This document shows positions 18,824 to 28,490 of a stretch of DNA of 64,000 nt, in pieces (position 1 is the first letter of the stretch; each line of letters opens with the position of its first letter). The notes under the pieces were generated by a model. It did not search any database, was not told where the DNA came from, and was given only the letters and a program-made list of their open reading frames with translations. The translations under genes were made by a program, and so were the position numbers. Source of the stretch: Sulfuriferula nivalis (GTDB lineage Bacteria > Pseudomonadota > Gammaproteobacteria > Burkholderiales > Sulfuriferulaceae); NCBI RefSeq assembly GCF_009937995.1, contig NZ_AP021881.1, positions 1,426,001 to 1,490,000 on the forward strand, written 5' to 3'.

Positions 18824-19438
18824 ATGAGCAATACTCAACCTTTACGTGTAGGTATTGGTGGTCCAGTGGGTTCTGGCAAGACCGCGCTGACGCTGGCACT
18901 GTGTAAAAATTTGCGTGAGAAGTATCAGCTGGGTGTAGTCACCAATGATATTTACACACAAGAAGATGCGCAGTTTCTGGTTCGCAATGAAGCCTTGCTG
19001 CCAGATCGCATTATCGGTGTGGAAACCGGTGGCTGCCCGCACACTGCGATACGTGAAGATGCCTCGATTAATCTGGAAGCAGTTGCGCGTTTGTCGCGTA
19101 AATTCACTGATCTTGATATCATCTTTGTGGAAAGTGGCGGCGATAACTTGTCCGCGACGTTCAGCCCTGAGCTGTCAGATTTGACGTTATATGTGATTGA
19201 TGTAGCCGCAGGTGATAAGATTCCACGTAAAGGTGGTCCGGGCATTACTAAATCCGATTTGCTCATTATTAATAAAGTCGATTTAGCACCGATGGTGGGC
19301 GCATCATTGGAAGTGATGGACAGGGATGCCAAAAAAATGCGCGGCGAACGACCTTTTGTATTCAGTAACCTGAAGACTGGGCAAGGACTGGACGAGATTA
19401 TTCAGTTCATCGAGAAGAAGGGTTTGATGAAGGACTAA
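18824..19438 (+). CDS. ureG: Urease accessory GTPase UreG
   Basis: A 204-residue SIMIBI-class GTPase that powers nickel insertion into urease. It shows the P-loop [10 protein letters not shown], the nickel-binding CPH motif in [13 protein letters not shown], the [15 protein letters not shown] block and the guanine-specificity motif NKVDLAP. AAAGGATAAT precedes the ATG. It is followed 3 bases later by the nickel transporter gene. Confidence 0.97.
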   Translation: MSNTQPLRVGIGGPVGSGKTALTLALCKNLREKYQLGVVTNDIYTQEDAQFLVRNEALLPDRIIGVETGGCPHTAIREDASINLEAVARLSRKFTDLDIIFVESGGDNLSATFSPELSDLTLYVIDVAAGDKIPRKGGPGITKSDLLIINKVDLAPMVGASLEVMDRDAKKMRGERPFVFSNLKTGQGLDEIIQFIEKKGLMKD

Positions 19439-19441
19439 AAT

Positions 19442-20263
19442 ATGCCAGTTTCTGTACCCGACAGTTTGATAGGAATGATATTTTTGGTATTTATGCTGGG
19501 TCTGCGGCATGGCATGGATCCCGATCATCTGGCAACGATAGATGGGATGGCCCGCGCTAACAGCGTGGTGAGGCCTCGTCTGGCAAGATGGGCGGGGCTG
19601 TTGTTCTCGCTTGGTCACGGCTTGACGGTGATATTAACAGCGGGCATGATTAGTTTACTGGCGCAGACTTGGCAAGTGCCAGTCTGGTTTGAAGCGTTAG
19701 GTGCCTGGATCTCCATTTTCTTTTTACTGGCGCTAGGCTTGACTAACCTTTATGTGGTGTTTCGTGTGCCGTCTGGTGAAGTGGTCAAAATCACCGGAGC
19801 CAAAAGCCGAATATTCAGATTTTTGTTTGCGCGTATACAGCATCCGGGCTGGATGGTGTTGGTGGGTGTGCTGTTTGCACTGTCGTTTGATACCATGAGT
19901 CAGGTCGCATTTTTTTCTATCAGCGTACAGACAGGGCACAGTTGGATGTCTCCGATGTTGCTTGGCCTAGTATTCATGCTTGGCATGATAGTGACTGACG
20001 GACTTAACGGCTACTGGGTGGCCAAAATGATACTGCGTACGGATAAGCTCGCGCTGGTTTCTTCTCGGGTGTTGGGATTGACCGTGGCTGGATTAAGTCT
20101 GGTTGTTGGTGGTATGGGTCTATCTCGACAACTCTTTCCTGATGTTGATATTCTGACGAATATCAGCCCATTACATCAGGGCATAGGCCTCATCGCTTTT
20201 ATCGCCACAAGTTATGTAGTTGCCTTATGGCTGTCGCGTCCCAAAAATATATTCTCGATTTAA
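19442..20263 (+). CDS. NiCoT-family nickel/cobalt transporter
   Basis: A 273-residue membrane protein with about seven hydrophobic segments. The second segment carries RHGMDPDHLATIDG, a version of the RHAxDADHI signature of nickel/cobalt permeases (HoxN, NixA, UreH types). It starts 3 bases after ureG, so it belongs to the urease operon and almost certainly supplies nickel for the enzyme. The family is clear; the metal is inferred from context. Confidence 0.88.
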   Translation: MPVSVPDSLIGMIFLVFMLGLRHGMDPDHLATIDGMARANSVVRPRLARWAGLLFSLGHGLTVILTAGMISLLAQTWQVPVWFEALGAWISIFFLLALGLTNLYVVFRVPSGEVVKITGAKSRIFRFLFARIQHPGWMVLVGVLFALSFDTMSQVAFFSISVQTGHSWMSPMLLGLVFMLGMIVTDGLNGYWVAKMILRTDKLALVSSRVLGLTVAGLSLVVGGMGLSRQLFPDVDILTNISPLHQGIGLIAFIATSYVVALWLSRPKNIFSI

Positions 20264-20316
20264 GCATCTTCATCGTTTTACACGAGCACTTTTATAGCGC
20301 ATCGCCCATCATTTAT

Positions 20317-20325
20317 CGCACCAAA
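20317..20325. promoter_or_regulatory. Half-site CGCACCAAA upstream of glnK
   Basis: This is the reverse complement of TTTGGTGCG, the 9-mer also seen upstream of ureD and in the eutR/chemoreceptor gap. It lies about 85 bases upstream of the glnK sigma-54 promoter, a normal enhancer distance. No clean partner half-site is visible, so only a possible NtrC-type site is claimed. The remaining 20264-20500 gap holds no gene. Confidence 0.4.
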
Positions 20326-20407
20326 TCAGACTGTATCTCCGTGCTGTAACGCGTACATATCGCGTCAACATCCCATTAAAGTCGTAAATCTCATCCTTAG
20401 TAGTAAC

Positions 20408-20423
20408 TGGCATTAATATTGCT
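20408..20423 (+). promoter_or_regulatory. Sigma-54 promoter of glnK-amtB
   Basis: TGGCATTAATATTGCT matches the -24/-12 consensus, with GG at 20409-20410 and GC at 20421-20422 separated by 10 bases. Transcription would start near 20434, about 67 bases before the glnK ATG. Sigma-54 control of glnK-amtB is widespread in proteobacteria, which supports the call. Confidence 0.85.
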
Positions 20424-20485
20424 TTTTTCGTTTCCATACAATCAATTTAGATTCATATGAATTAACTTTTTTGATGTTGTCTTAA

Positions 20486-20839
<354 letters not shown>

Positions 20840-20849
20840 GGGAGTTGAG

Positions 20850-22160
20850 ATGAACAACAAGCTATTAATGAATCGCATTCTGCCAGCAGTTGGCTTGCTG
20901 GGATACAGCACCATGAGTTTTGCAGCCGATGAGGCGCCTAAAATGGATGGTGCCAGCACTGCATGGATGATCACTGCAACGGTATTGGTTATATTGATGA
21001 CTATACCTGGGTTGGGGTTATTTTATGGTGGTTTGGTACGCACAAAAAATATGCTGTCGATACTGACTCAAGTATTTGTAACTTTTTCCATGTTATCTGT
21101 ATTGTGGGCCTTGTATGGGTACAGTCTGGCATTTACTCCTGGCGGAGAGCTGAATTCGGTAGTGGGTGGACTGAGTAAGTCGTTTTTGTCTGGTGTAGGC
21201 AAGGATTCGCTCACTGGCGTTATTCCTGAATACGTCTATCTGACCTTCCAGATGACTTTTGCGGCGATTACCCCAGCACTCATTATCGGTGGCTTTGCTG
21301 AGCGTATGAAGTTCTCTGCGATATTGCTGTTCATGGCAGGCTGGCTGACTTTGGTTTACGCGCCTATTGCTCATATGGTATGGGGTGGTGGATGGTTGCA
21401 AGGTCTCGGTACTATGGACTTCGCTGGCGGTACAGTTGTTCATATTAACGCGGGTATTGCTGCGCTGGTGGGTGCACTGGTACTTGGCAAACGTGTCGGT
21501 TTCGGTCGTGAATCCATGTCCCCGCACAGCCTGACCATGACCATGATCGGCGCTTCGCTGCTGTGGGTAGGCTGGTTCGGTTTCAACGTAGGTAGTGAGC
21601 TGGCTGTCGACAGTACCGCAGGTATGGTGTTGCTCAATACTCAGCTGGCAACAGCGGCTGCTGCGATGGGCTGGTTGTTCGTTGAATGGATCATTAAAGG
21701 CAAACCTAGCATGCTGGGTGGTGTTTCTGGTGCGATTACTGGTCTGGTGGCGATCACCCCAGCTTGCGGTTTTGTCGGCCCTATGGGCAGTATCGTACTG
21801 GGTATCGTTGCAGCGGCTATCTGCTTCTGGTCAACTTCCGGTCTGAAACACTGGCTGGGCTACGACGACTCGCTGGATGTATTTGGTATTCACGGTGTTG
21901 GCGGTATCGTTGGTGCAATCGGTACTGGTTTTCTGGCATCTACTACCTTCGGTGGAGTCGGCTATGCTGCCGGTGTCACCATGGGCGACCAAGTGCTCAA
22001 GCAATTGATGGCAACGGGCACCACACTGGTATGGTCTGGCGTGATCAGCTACATTTTGTTCAAAGCTATCGACATGGCTATCGGCTTGCGCGTTACTGAG
22101 GATGAAGAACGTGAAGGGCTGGACATTGTTGATCATGGTGAAAAGGCTTATAACCACTAG
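20850..22160 (+). CDS. amtB: Ammonium transporter AmtB
   Basis: A 436-residue ammonium channel with an N-terminal signal peptide (ending near the STMSFA/ADEAP junction) and eleven membrane helices. The Amt signature DFAGGTVVHINAGIAALVGA and the second pore-histidine region IHGVGGIVG are visible. The ATG at 20850 is preceded by AAGGGAG. An in-frame start inside glnK at 20814 is ignored. It works with GlnK in the inner membrane. Confidence 0.96.
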   Translation: MNNKLLMNRILPAVGLLGYSTMSFAADEAPKMDGASTAWMITATVLVILMTIPGLGLFYGGLVRTKNMLSILTQVFVTFSMLSVLWALYGYSLAFTPGGELNSVVGGLSKSFLSGVGKDSLTGVIPEYVYLTFQMTFAAITPALIIGGFAERMKFSAILLFMAGWLTLVYAPIAHMVWGGGWLQGLGTMDFAGGTVVHINAGIAALVGALVLGKRVGFGRESMSPHSLTMTMIGASLLWVGWFGFNVGSELAVDSTAGMVLLNTQLATAAAAMGWLFVEWIIKGKPSMLGGVSGAITGLVAITPACGFVGPMGSIVLGIVAAAICFWSTSGLKHWLGYDDSLDVFGIHGVGGIVGAIGTGFLASTTFGGVGYAAGVTMGDQVLKQLMATGTTLVWSGVISYILFKAIDMAIGLRVTEDEEREGLDIVDHGEKAYNH

Positions 22161-22177
22161 GCTTGTGGTCTGACTTG

Positions 22178-22210
22178 AAAAAGGGGCGCACTTGGTGCGC
22201 CCCTTTTTTA
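22178..22210. terminator. Bidirectional terminator after amtB
   Basis: AAGGGGCGCA (22181-22190) and TGCGCCCCTT (22196-22205) form a perfect 10-base stem with a 5-base loop, flanked by an A-run and a T-run. It separates amtB from the convergent TPR-methyltransferase gene. Confidence 0.9.
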
Positions 22211-22218
22211 TGGGAATC

Positions 22219-23532
22219 TTAATTCGAGCTGAGTTCCCCTTTTGTATAAGGGCTTGCGCAAATGAATTGCCCATCAATTTGACAACCTGCTTCAGTTCTT
22301 ATGGGTACATCTCGAATATAGTCGATCTGGAAACCTGTTTTTGTAAGTGAACTAACCAGATAATCAGCGTGATGGCTGTATCGGCCACTGATATTCAATT
22401 TGTAACCCAGGTCGTTTACTACTGCCAGCTTTTCGGTGCTGACAATCAGCATGCCATCTGGCTTGAGTCGGCGATGTATGAGGGCAAAAATTTCATCCAG
22501 ATGTCCCAGATAAATCAACGTGTCCATGCAGGTAATTAAGTCAAACTGTTCATCAGTGGATGCCAGATAAGCAGTGATATCGGCTTTGTGCAGCTGATGA
22601 TAAATTTGCTTAGTCGCGGCCTGATTCAACATGGCCTGACTCAGGTCAACACCTGTCAGCCTGTGTGCATAGGGTTGCAAAACGGTACCTACCAGACCTG
22701 TGCCACAGCCTAAATCGAGTACATTAAGATTTTTTGAAGGTGGATAGTATGAAGCTATGTGTTCCTGTACTAATTGCGGTCCGCAATATCTCAGTCTGCC
22801 CAGCACATTTTCAAAGCTGTTGGCAAACGTATCAAAAGTTTGTTCGATGTACTGGCTGGTACATTGTGGTTGCGCTTGTTGACCACGGTAAGCGTTCAAC
22901 ATATGCGTTGCGACGGGGTTGTCTGGTTCTGCACGTAGCCATGTTTCAAAGACGGCAATGGCTTCCTCTGCACGACCTAATTCATAATAGGCCTGACCTA
23001 AAACAATACGGGAATTGACTTTGGTCGGATCAACTATGATGCCGCAGTGATTATTGTGTCTGGCTTCTGAGTAGCGCTCTTGACCAAGATACAGCACTGA
23101 TAGTAAATAAAATGCATCTGGACAGTTGGGGTCGATTTTCGTAGCAACGATGTAACAATGTTCGGCCTTATCCAGTTCCTGATTGGCTTCAAACGCCGCG
23201 CCGAGATTCGTCCAGTAGAAATACTTGTCTCTATCCAGCGTAATGGCGCTGGTGTACGCATCTATTGCAGGTTCAAATAGCCCTTGTCGTGAGAGTACTA
23301 TGCCCAAATTAAAATACCATTCGGCGTGGGTATTATCCAGCGCGATAGCCGCAGTGATTTGCTCAAAAGCTTCAGCTAATCGGTCGGTCTGTTGTAACAA
23401 AAATCCCAGATAATGCATGGCATCAGGGTTTTCTGGCGCTGTCAGAATGATTTCTCGATAAAGCTGCTCTGCCGTAACCAGATCACCATTTTGGTGATGA
23501 CGTAGGGCCTGTGTGTATAGAGAGTTCATCAT
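22219..23532 (-). CDS. TPR-repeat class I SAM-dependent methyltransferase
   Basis: A 437-residue fusion. The N-terminal half is made of about six tetratricopeptide repeats (for example NPDAMHYLGFLLQQTDRLAEA and AEWYFNLGIVLSRQGLFEPA). The C-terminal half (about 230-437) is a Rossmann methyltransferase with motif I VLDLGCGTGLVG and the following acidic residue in LTGVDLSQAML. The target is unknown; TPR-methyltransferase fusions often act on proteins or glycans. It has no visible operon partner. The start at 23532 is the first ATG; a second ATG follows immediately. Confidence 0.85.
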   Translation of the reverse strand: MMNSLYTQALRHHQNGDLVTAEQLYREIILTAPENPDAMHYLGFLLQQTDRLAEAFEQITAAIALDNTHAEWYFNLGIVLSRQGLFEPAIDAYTSAITLDRDKYFYWTNLGAAFEANQELDKAEHCYIVATKIDPNCPDAFYLLSVLYLGQERYSEARHNNHCGIIVDPTKVNSRIVLGQAYYELGRAEEAIAVFETWLRAEPDNPVATHMLNAYRGQQAQPQCTSQYIEQTFDTFANSFENVLGRLRYCGPQLVQEHIASYYPPSKNLNVLDLGCGTGLVGTVLQPYAHRLTGVDLSQAMLNQAATKQIYHQLHKADITAYLASTDEQFDLITCMDTLIYLGHLDEIFALIHRRLKPDGMLIVSTEKLAVVNDLGYKLNISGRYSHHADYLVSSLTKTGFQIDYIRDVPIRTEAGCQIDGQFICASPYTKGELSSN

Positions 23533-23557
23533 CTTGATAAGCGGGGTTCCGGAATGT

Positions 23558-24883
23558 TTATTTACTGGCCTCGGCAGCCATCACCTTGGCAAATGCAGAT
23601 GATCCGACATAGCCATCGGCATCAAGTGCATGTGCTCGTTGAAAGTCACGTAAGGCGCGACGGGTAGCGGCACCCGCTAAGCCGTCGGATTGCCCTGCAT
23701 GGTATCCCTGTGCATTCAATGCAGCCTGTAATTCCCGAGTTTGTGTGCGTGTCAGTGGCACATCGTCTTTGGGCCATGCGCCGATAATAGTGCCACCTCC
23801 TGCAATACGTTCAGCAAGATAACTAACACCGAGCGCATATGCGCTGGAATTATTGTAGTGCCTGATAACTTCAAAATTCTGGAAAGTTAAAAAACCGGGG
23901 CCGCTGCGGCCAGCAGGCAGGAGTAATCGGGCAGGGCGGGGTAGCGCATCATTTGCCCAAGGCGTTGCGTCTATCGGATTAATACCCATTTTCGCCCATT
24001 CGCTCACTGGACGAGTGCGTTCAGGCTCCCATAGCCTTAAGTCAAATCCATCAGGAATGACCACTTCCTGAATAACAGGCGCATTGCTCTGCCAGCCAGC
24101 CTGCGCAAGTAAATTGGCAGCGGAAGCCAAAGCATCAAATTCATCCGTCCATATGTCGCGGCGACCATCACCATCCCAGTCCACGGCAATTTCCAGATAA
24201 GTCGTGGGGATGAACTGAGTCTGCCCCATTGCACCCGCCCAGGAGCCCGTGAGTTGTTCACGTGTGGCAAAGCCGCGATCTATCATCTGAGCAGCCGCGA
24301 TAAGTTGTTGTTCAGCCCAGCTACGACGGCGACCCTCCCAGGCTAATGTAGCCAATGAGCGTACAATATCTTTGTTGCCAGCGCTCTTGCCATAGGCGCT
24401 TTCCAGTCCCCAGATGGCAATCAGTATCTCGGCACGTACACCATAATGCTGGGCAATTGCATCGATGGTTTCACGATGTAATGCATAAGCTTTCTGCCCA
24501 TTGGTTACCCGTAAATCGGATGCCGCAGTGTCAAGATAAGACCAGATTGGACGCACAAACTCAGGCTGGCTCTGATCGCGTTGGATAATGCTCATGTCCG
24601 GTTCCAGATCATCCAGCATAGCTGCGATAGTTTCAGGCTTGGCACCCGACAGGGTTAAGCGGGTACGAAAACCAGCCAGCCATTCAGCAAAACTGGTGTT
24701 GGCTGGTTTGGGTGGGCTAACGGCTTCCAGATCACTGCTGACAGGTGTTGTAGTGACTACTGGCGGGTTTGCAACAGGGGTAGGCGCAGGTGTGATTGGA
24801 TTATTAGTAGCGCAACCCTGTATGAATATCACACATGTCAGTGCGACCACTGTTGTAATGTTAGCTAAACTATTTTTATTCAT
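23558..24883 (-). CDS. MltB-like lytic murein transglycosylase lipoprotein with peptidoglycan-binding domain
   Basis: A 441-residue periplasmic/outer-membrane lipoprotein that cleaves peptidoglycan glycan strands. A signal sequence ends in a lipobox-like IQGC near residue 24. A Pro/Val-rich linker leads to the SLT-2 (MltB) domain, with the catalytic glutamate in AIWGLESAYGKS and the AMGQTQFIPTTYL block. The C-terminal 60 residues form a PG-binding-1 repeat (LQAALNAQGYHAGQSDGLAG). The ATG at 24883 is preferred over a TTG at 24898 because it directly precedes a good signal sequence. Confidence 0.92.
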   Translation of the reverse strand: MNKNSLANITTVVALTCVIFIQGCATNNPITPAPTPVANPPVVTTTPVSSDLEAVSPPKPANTSFAEWLAGFRTRLTLSGAKPETIAAMLDDLEPDMSIIQRDQSQPEFVRPIWSYLDTAASDLRVTNGQKAYALHRETIDAIAQHYGVRAEILIAIWGLESAYGKSAGNKDIVRSLATLAWEGRRRSWAEQQLIAAAQMIDRGFATREQLTGSWAGAMGQTQFIPTTYLEIAVDWDGDGRRDIWTDEFDALASAANLLAQAGWQSNAPVIQEVVIPDGFDLRLWEPERTRPVSEWAKMGINPIDATPWANDALPRPARLLLPAGRSGPGFLTFQNFEVIRHYNNSSAYALGVSYLAERIAGGGTIIGAWPKDDVPLTRTQTRELQAALNAQGYHAGQSDGLAGAATRRALRDFQRAHALDADGYVGSSAFAKVMAAEASK

Positions 24884-25073
24884 CCGTCTTGTTCTCAAAA
24901 AGTGCAGCGTAAAAATCGTAATATTGGATTTAACGCTTAGTGTAACGGTCTAGTTTACTATGGCTGGGTGAGAATAAATACCTTGTTGCATTGAGTTAGA
25001 AGTTTTTAACTTAAAACGCCTATCGTGAACCGTGTTATGATAGTCTTGATTTTGTAACTATATTCAAGATGAC

Positions 25074-25673
25074 ATGATGACTGACATATCCAGCCACGGC
25101 GGCAAACGATCAGGTGCGGGCCGCAAAACCGCGTATGGCGAGCCAACCAAACAGGTTCGCATCCCTGCTAGTCAGGTACCTGTGGTGCTGGATTATCTTA
25201 ATGCGCTACGTCACCAGCAGCCTGTTGTCCCTCCGCTAGTATCCGGCATGATCACCCACATCAGCCCTATGCTGATGGAAACGCCGCGCTGGGCTGTTCC
25301 GGTGATGTCGCACACTATCCCCGCGGGCTTTCCCAGTCCGGCTGATGACTATGTTGAAGACCGTATTGATCTCAACACCCACCTTATCCATCACCGTGAA
25401 GCGACGTTTATATTGCGGGTATCAGGCTGGTCTATGATTAATGCAGGCATACATGACGGCGATGAAATCATCGTTGATCGCGCCCTTAATGCAGTACACG
25501 GCAACGTCGTGGTCGCTATCATCAACAATGAACTCACCGTTAAGCGTTTGCATAAAACTGGTACTGAAATCCGTCTTGTGCCAGAAAACCCCGAATTCAA
25601 AGACATCATCATCGGCGCAGAAGAAGAGCTGATTATCTGGGGTGTCGTCACCCGTGTTTTACACAAGGTATGA
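25074..25673 (+). CDS. umuD: UmuD-like S24 self-cleaving protein with N-terminal extension
   Basis: The regulatory subunit of DNA polymerase V. The Ala-Gly cleavage region [12 protein letters not shown], the catalytic serine (SGWSMI) and the lysine (ELTVKRL) are all visible. At 199 residues it is about 60 longer than E. coli UmuD (139). The extra N-terminus begins with a Gly/Arg-rich [10 protein letters not shown] motif and a short possible strand-helix region. An ATG at 25077 is equally possible. It overlaps umuC by 4 bases. No CTGT-N8-ACAG LexA box was found in the 175-base gap upstream. Confidence 0.93.
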   Translation: MMTDISSHGGKRSGAGRKTAYGEPTKQVRIPASQVPVVLDYLNALRHQQPVVPPLVSGMITHISPMLMETPRWAVPVMSHTIPAGFPSPADDYVEDRIDLNTHLIHHREATFILRVSGWSMINAGIHDGDEIIVDRALNAVHGNVVVAIINNELTVKRLHKTGTEIRLVPENPEFKDIIIGAEEELIIWGVVTRVLHKV

Positions 25674-26989
25674 CATTCGCTGAATCACAGTCTGCTTTGC
25701 CTAAGCGCATTGCGCTGATAGACGTGAATAACTGCTATGTATCCTGTGAGCGCCTGTTTCGCCCTGATCTCATCGGCAAACCTGTGGTCGTGCTTTCCAA
25801 TAATGATGGCTGCGTGGTAGCGCGCTCAGCTGAAGTCAAAGCCTTGGGTGTGCCGATGGCGGCGCCATGGTTCAAACTGAAAGCGCTGGCAAAACAGCAT
25901 GGCATTATTGCCCTGTCGAGCAACTATCCGCTGTACGCGGACATGAGCAACCGCATCATGTCCATGCTGGCAAGGTTTAGCCCGTATCAGGAAATTTATT
26001 CCATAGATGAATGCTTTCTGGACCTGACGGGTTATACCCATTTTGACCTCACAGACTACGCCCAAACCATGCGTCAACAAATACGGCAATGGCTGAGCTT
26101 GCCTGTCTGTGTCGGCATTGCCTCAACCAAAACACTAGCCAAACTTGCTAACCATATCGCCAAGAAAAATGATGTCTGGAATGGGGTTTGTGATTTGACA
26201 ACGCTGGATGCAAAAGCGCTACGCCATACTCTGACCCAGATAGATGTGTCAGAAGTATGGGGGGTAGGTCGCCAGCATACGGCTGCACTCCACGCGGTGG
26301 GAATCAAGACCGTACAAGACCTGCGTGATGCAGACGCCAACATGATCCGTAAACGCTATTCCGTGGTGCTGGAGCGTACTGTGCAAGAACTGCAAGGGAT
26401 TTCATGCATGGTAATGGACGACGTCGCACCAGCAAAACAGCAGATCATGTCGAGCCGCTCGTTTGGTCAGGCAGTCTACACCTTGAATGACCTGGCAGAA
26501 GCCGTCACCCTTTACGTATCTCGCGCGGCAGAAAAACTGCGCAGACAACATAGCGTGGCGGGTGCGATACAAATCCATCTCAAAACCAACCCACACAAAC
26601 CCAAAGAACCACAGTACCACCCCAGCATCATTATTCCGCTGACAGAAGCAACATCGGACACCCTGACACTTAACGCAGCCGCGTTGCGCGGGTTAAAGCA
26701 GATATTCCGCTCTGGCTATGCCTACAGCAAGGCCGGCGTCATGTTGATGGAGCTGTCATCAGGGCATCAGGCCACCGCGAACCTGTTCACCGATATGGCG
26801 CAACAGCAAAAGCGCACATCGCTGATGCAAACGTTGGATGCAGTCAATCTCAGATTCGGCAAAAATAGTCTGGGGGCGGGCATCGTCGGCATCACAACTC
26901 GGCGTGACTGGTCTATGAAACAGGGCGGTAAATCGCCTAACTACACAACGAGATGGGATGAGCTGGCTGTGGTGAGTGCGTTGGGCTAA
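25670..26989 (+). CDS. umuC: DNA polymerase V catalytic subunit UmuC
   Basis: A 439-residue Y-family translesion polymerase. Typical blocks are [20 protein letters not shown] with the first catalytic aspartate, the [14 protein letters not shown] block and [10 protein letters not shown] with the Asp-Glu catalytic pair. The little-finger and C-terminal UmuC-specific region (DUF4113-like) follow. The start overlaps the umuD stop (ATGA). After its stop, 235 bases to the next small gene hold no feature that can be supported. Confidence 0.96.
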   Translation: MTFAESQSALPKRIALIDVNNCYVSCERLFRPDLIGKPVVVLSNNDGCVVARSAEVKALGVPMAAPWFKLKALAKQHGIIALSSNYPLYADMSNRIMSMLARFSPYQEIYSIDECFLDLTGYTHFDLTDYAQTMRQQIRQWLSLPVCVGIASTKTLAKLANHIAKKNDVWNGVCDLTTLDAKALRHTLTQIDVSEVWGVGRQHTAALHAVGIKTVQDLRDADANMIRKRYSVVLERTVQELQGISCMVMDDVAPAKQQIMSSRSFGQAVYTLNDLAEAVTLYVSRAAEKLRRQHSVAGAIQIHLKTNPHKPKEPQYHPSIIIPLTEATSDTLTLNAAALRGLKQIFRSGYAYSKAGVMLMELSSGHQATANLFTDMAQQQKRTSLMQTLDAVNLRFGKNSLGAGIVGITTRRDWSMKQGGKSPNYTTRWDELAVVSALG

Positions 26990-27223
26990 TAAGTTATTGG
27001 GGTGTGGCTATTTTTGCAGAAAATAAAAATGGCTACATGCTGAACTATACCGTTATGTGATATTGGATTATGACTTGCTCATTTTAATGAATCCAGTAAC
27101 TGGCTCAATTTGATATTCATGAAAATATTATTTTTGGTGTTGAAACAAGGTAATTTAAGTTTCAAGATTTAATGTCGTTAATCTAGACAAGAGGAGCTTC
27201 CTCTTACCTTCATGGAGATTATT

Positions 27224-27412
27224 ATGTCTATCAGCAGCGTATCAAGCGCAACGCAACACGTTACTCAAGTCCAAGCCAATACTCAACAAGTAAAAACTCA
27301 ACGTGATAGTGATGGGGATAACGATAAGAGTCGAGCTGGGGAAGTGGAAAAATCTAAAGTTAATGTCCCCACTACGGCTACCGTAGGAAATAATATTAAC
27401 ACTTCAGCTTAA
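27224..27412 (+). CDS. Small hydrophilic protein of unknown function
   Basis: A 62-residue protein beginning MSISSVSSATQHVTQVQ, rich in Ser, Thr, Gln and charged residues (a DSDGDNDKSR stretch in the middle), with no membrane segment or signal peptide. GGAG at 27214-27217 is correctly spaced for the ATG at 27224, which is better than an upstream ATG at 27212. A strong terminator follows 40 bases after the stop. A good ribosome site plus its own terminator support a real monocistronic gene. No function is proposed. Confidence 0.6.
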   Translation: MSISSVSSATQHVTQVQANTQQVKTQRDSDGDNDKSRAGEVEKSKVNVPTTATVGNNINTSA

Positions 27413-27451
27413 TTTCATTTTTGAAGTAGTCTTTCATTTTGATGATGTGAT

Positions 27452-27479
27452 AAAAAAGCCGTGCTTTAACGGCTTTTTT
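27452..27479 (+). terminator. Rho-independent terminator
   Basis: AAAAAAGCCGT (27452-27462) and ACGGCTTTTTT (27469-27479) form a perfect 11-base stem with a 6-base loop, ending in a T-run. It closes the small gene before it. The next 260 bases (to 27743) are AT-rich with no gene seen. Confidence 0.9.
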
Positions 27480-27743
27480 ACTGCGTGTTTACTTGATATA
27501 TTGAGAGTTGTATCGTTGTATCCATGATTGGCCTGCCATTTGTATATTTAAATGACCCGTCAAACAAGGCATCCATTTCGATAATATATTATTAATTTGC
27601 AATCACTGAAATTGATATATTAAATGCAAGTTTCAAAGCTGGCTACATCACTAACAATGAGCTGATACACCCAATGGTGGGCTTCTTGATGGAGCATGTT
27701 TTTCTTGTTGTATAGTGGTGTCTTTTATCATTAGACCACTACA

Positions 27744-27974
27744 TTATTGTGAATATTGTGAACTTTTCTTAGCATTGTTTTTATTTTTTTCAAAACTTTG
27801 TCTTTCAGCAGCCGAAGATTGCTCATACTCTTTAATTGCTTTCTCTGTGTCCTCCTTCATTTTATTAGCAGCGGCGATTCCATCTTCTTTTTGTTTTTCT
27901 TCCTTTGAAGTACATCCAGATATAACAAGACCTGTAATTAACATAACCAATATCGATAATAAAATTTTTTTCAT
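27744..27974 (-). CDS. Small lipoprotein
   Basis: A 76-residue protein with a clear lipoprotein signal: MKKILL, a hydrophobic core and the lipobox VISGC (cysteine at residue 21). The mature part is a highly charged, Lys/Glu-rich single helix (EEKQKEDGIAAANKMKEDTE). Codon use is AT-rich compared with the nitrogen block to the left. It resembles small entericidin- or Lpp-like envelope peptides only in general form; no family is claimed. Confidence 0.7.
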   Translation of the reverse strand: MKKILLSILVMLITGLVISGCTSKEEKQKEDGIAAANKMKEDTEKAIKEYEQSSAAERQSFEKNKNNAKKSSQYSQ

Positions 27975-28176
27975 TTTCTAGATTCCTGTGATTAAAAAAC
28001 AACCTGCTATATTAATTGTCCATAACTGCGATTCAAAGTAAGGATTGTAACTTATTAATTATGATATATTTTTGTATATAATACTTGGGGCTAACCTCTC
28101 TTGCAGGTCTCCATTAGAAAGTAATATATATTGTGAAATAATTTTCCCGATCTCTTCTTCTCGGTCTTTCCCTTTG

Positions 28177-28191
28177 AGTTGACGGTCAACT
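28177..28191. other. 15-base perfect palindrome in a gene-free stretch
   Basis: AGTTGAC-G-GTCAACT lies in the 265-base gap between the small lipoprotein gene and an orphan reading-frame fragment. It could be an operator for the upstream part of the lipoprotein gene or a remnant. No other structure is seen in 27975-28239. Confidence 0.35.
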
Positions 28192-28239
28192 GTTCCTTTA
28201 CAGGTTGAGCCCTTTTGTAATCAGCTGATTTAATTATTG

Positions 28240-28420
28240 TCATTTAGGTATTGCCTGATTTAGATTTGACAGAAAGTTTGTAATTCCTTGCAATGGATTA
28301 ATTATCGGTTGGCCAGCATTTGCCTCGCCTGATCTGCTAGTATTTGATGTTGAATCGCTTAATTTATTTAAATACTCTTTTGGGTTTTGTAACATACCTA
28401 CAATTTCATTGCACGGACCG
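28240..28420 (-). pseudogene. C-terminal fragment of an unknown gene cut by the IS3 element
   Basis: About 60 codons are open from the IS3 left end to a stop at 28240, including a Ser/Asn-rich middle and a NPLQGITNFLSNLN ending. The longer frame would start only inside the IS end, so the original start has been lost, or the gene begins at the internal ATG near 28396. No family is recognised. It may not be functional. Confidence 0.35.
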
Positions 28421-28490
28421 GGTAATCCCCCCAGCAAATAAGTGCATTTAAAAGTAGAATTTTCTTAATTAGGATTTGAGGATTTTTTAC

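Noticed and set aside
24899-25073. LexA box upstream of umuDC
   Set aside because: No CTGT-N8-ACAG or close relative is visible; an unusual box cannot be excluded by eye.
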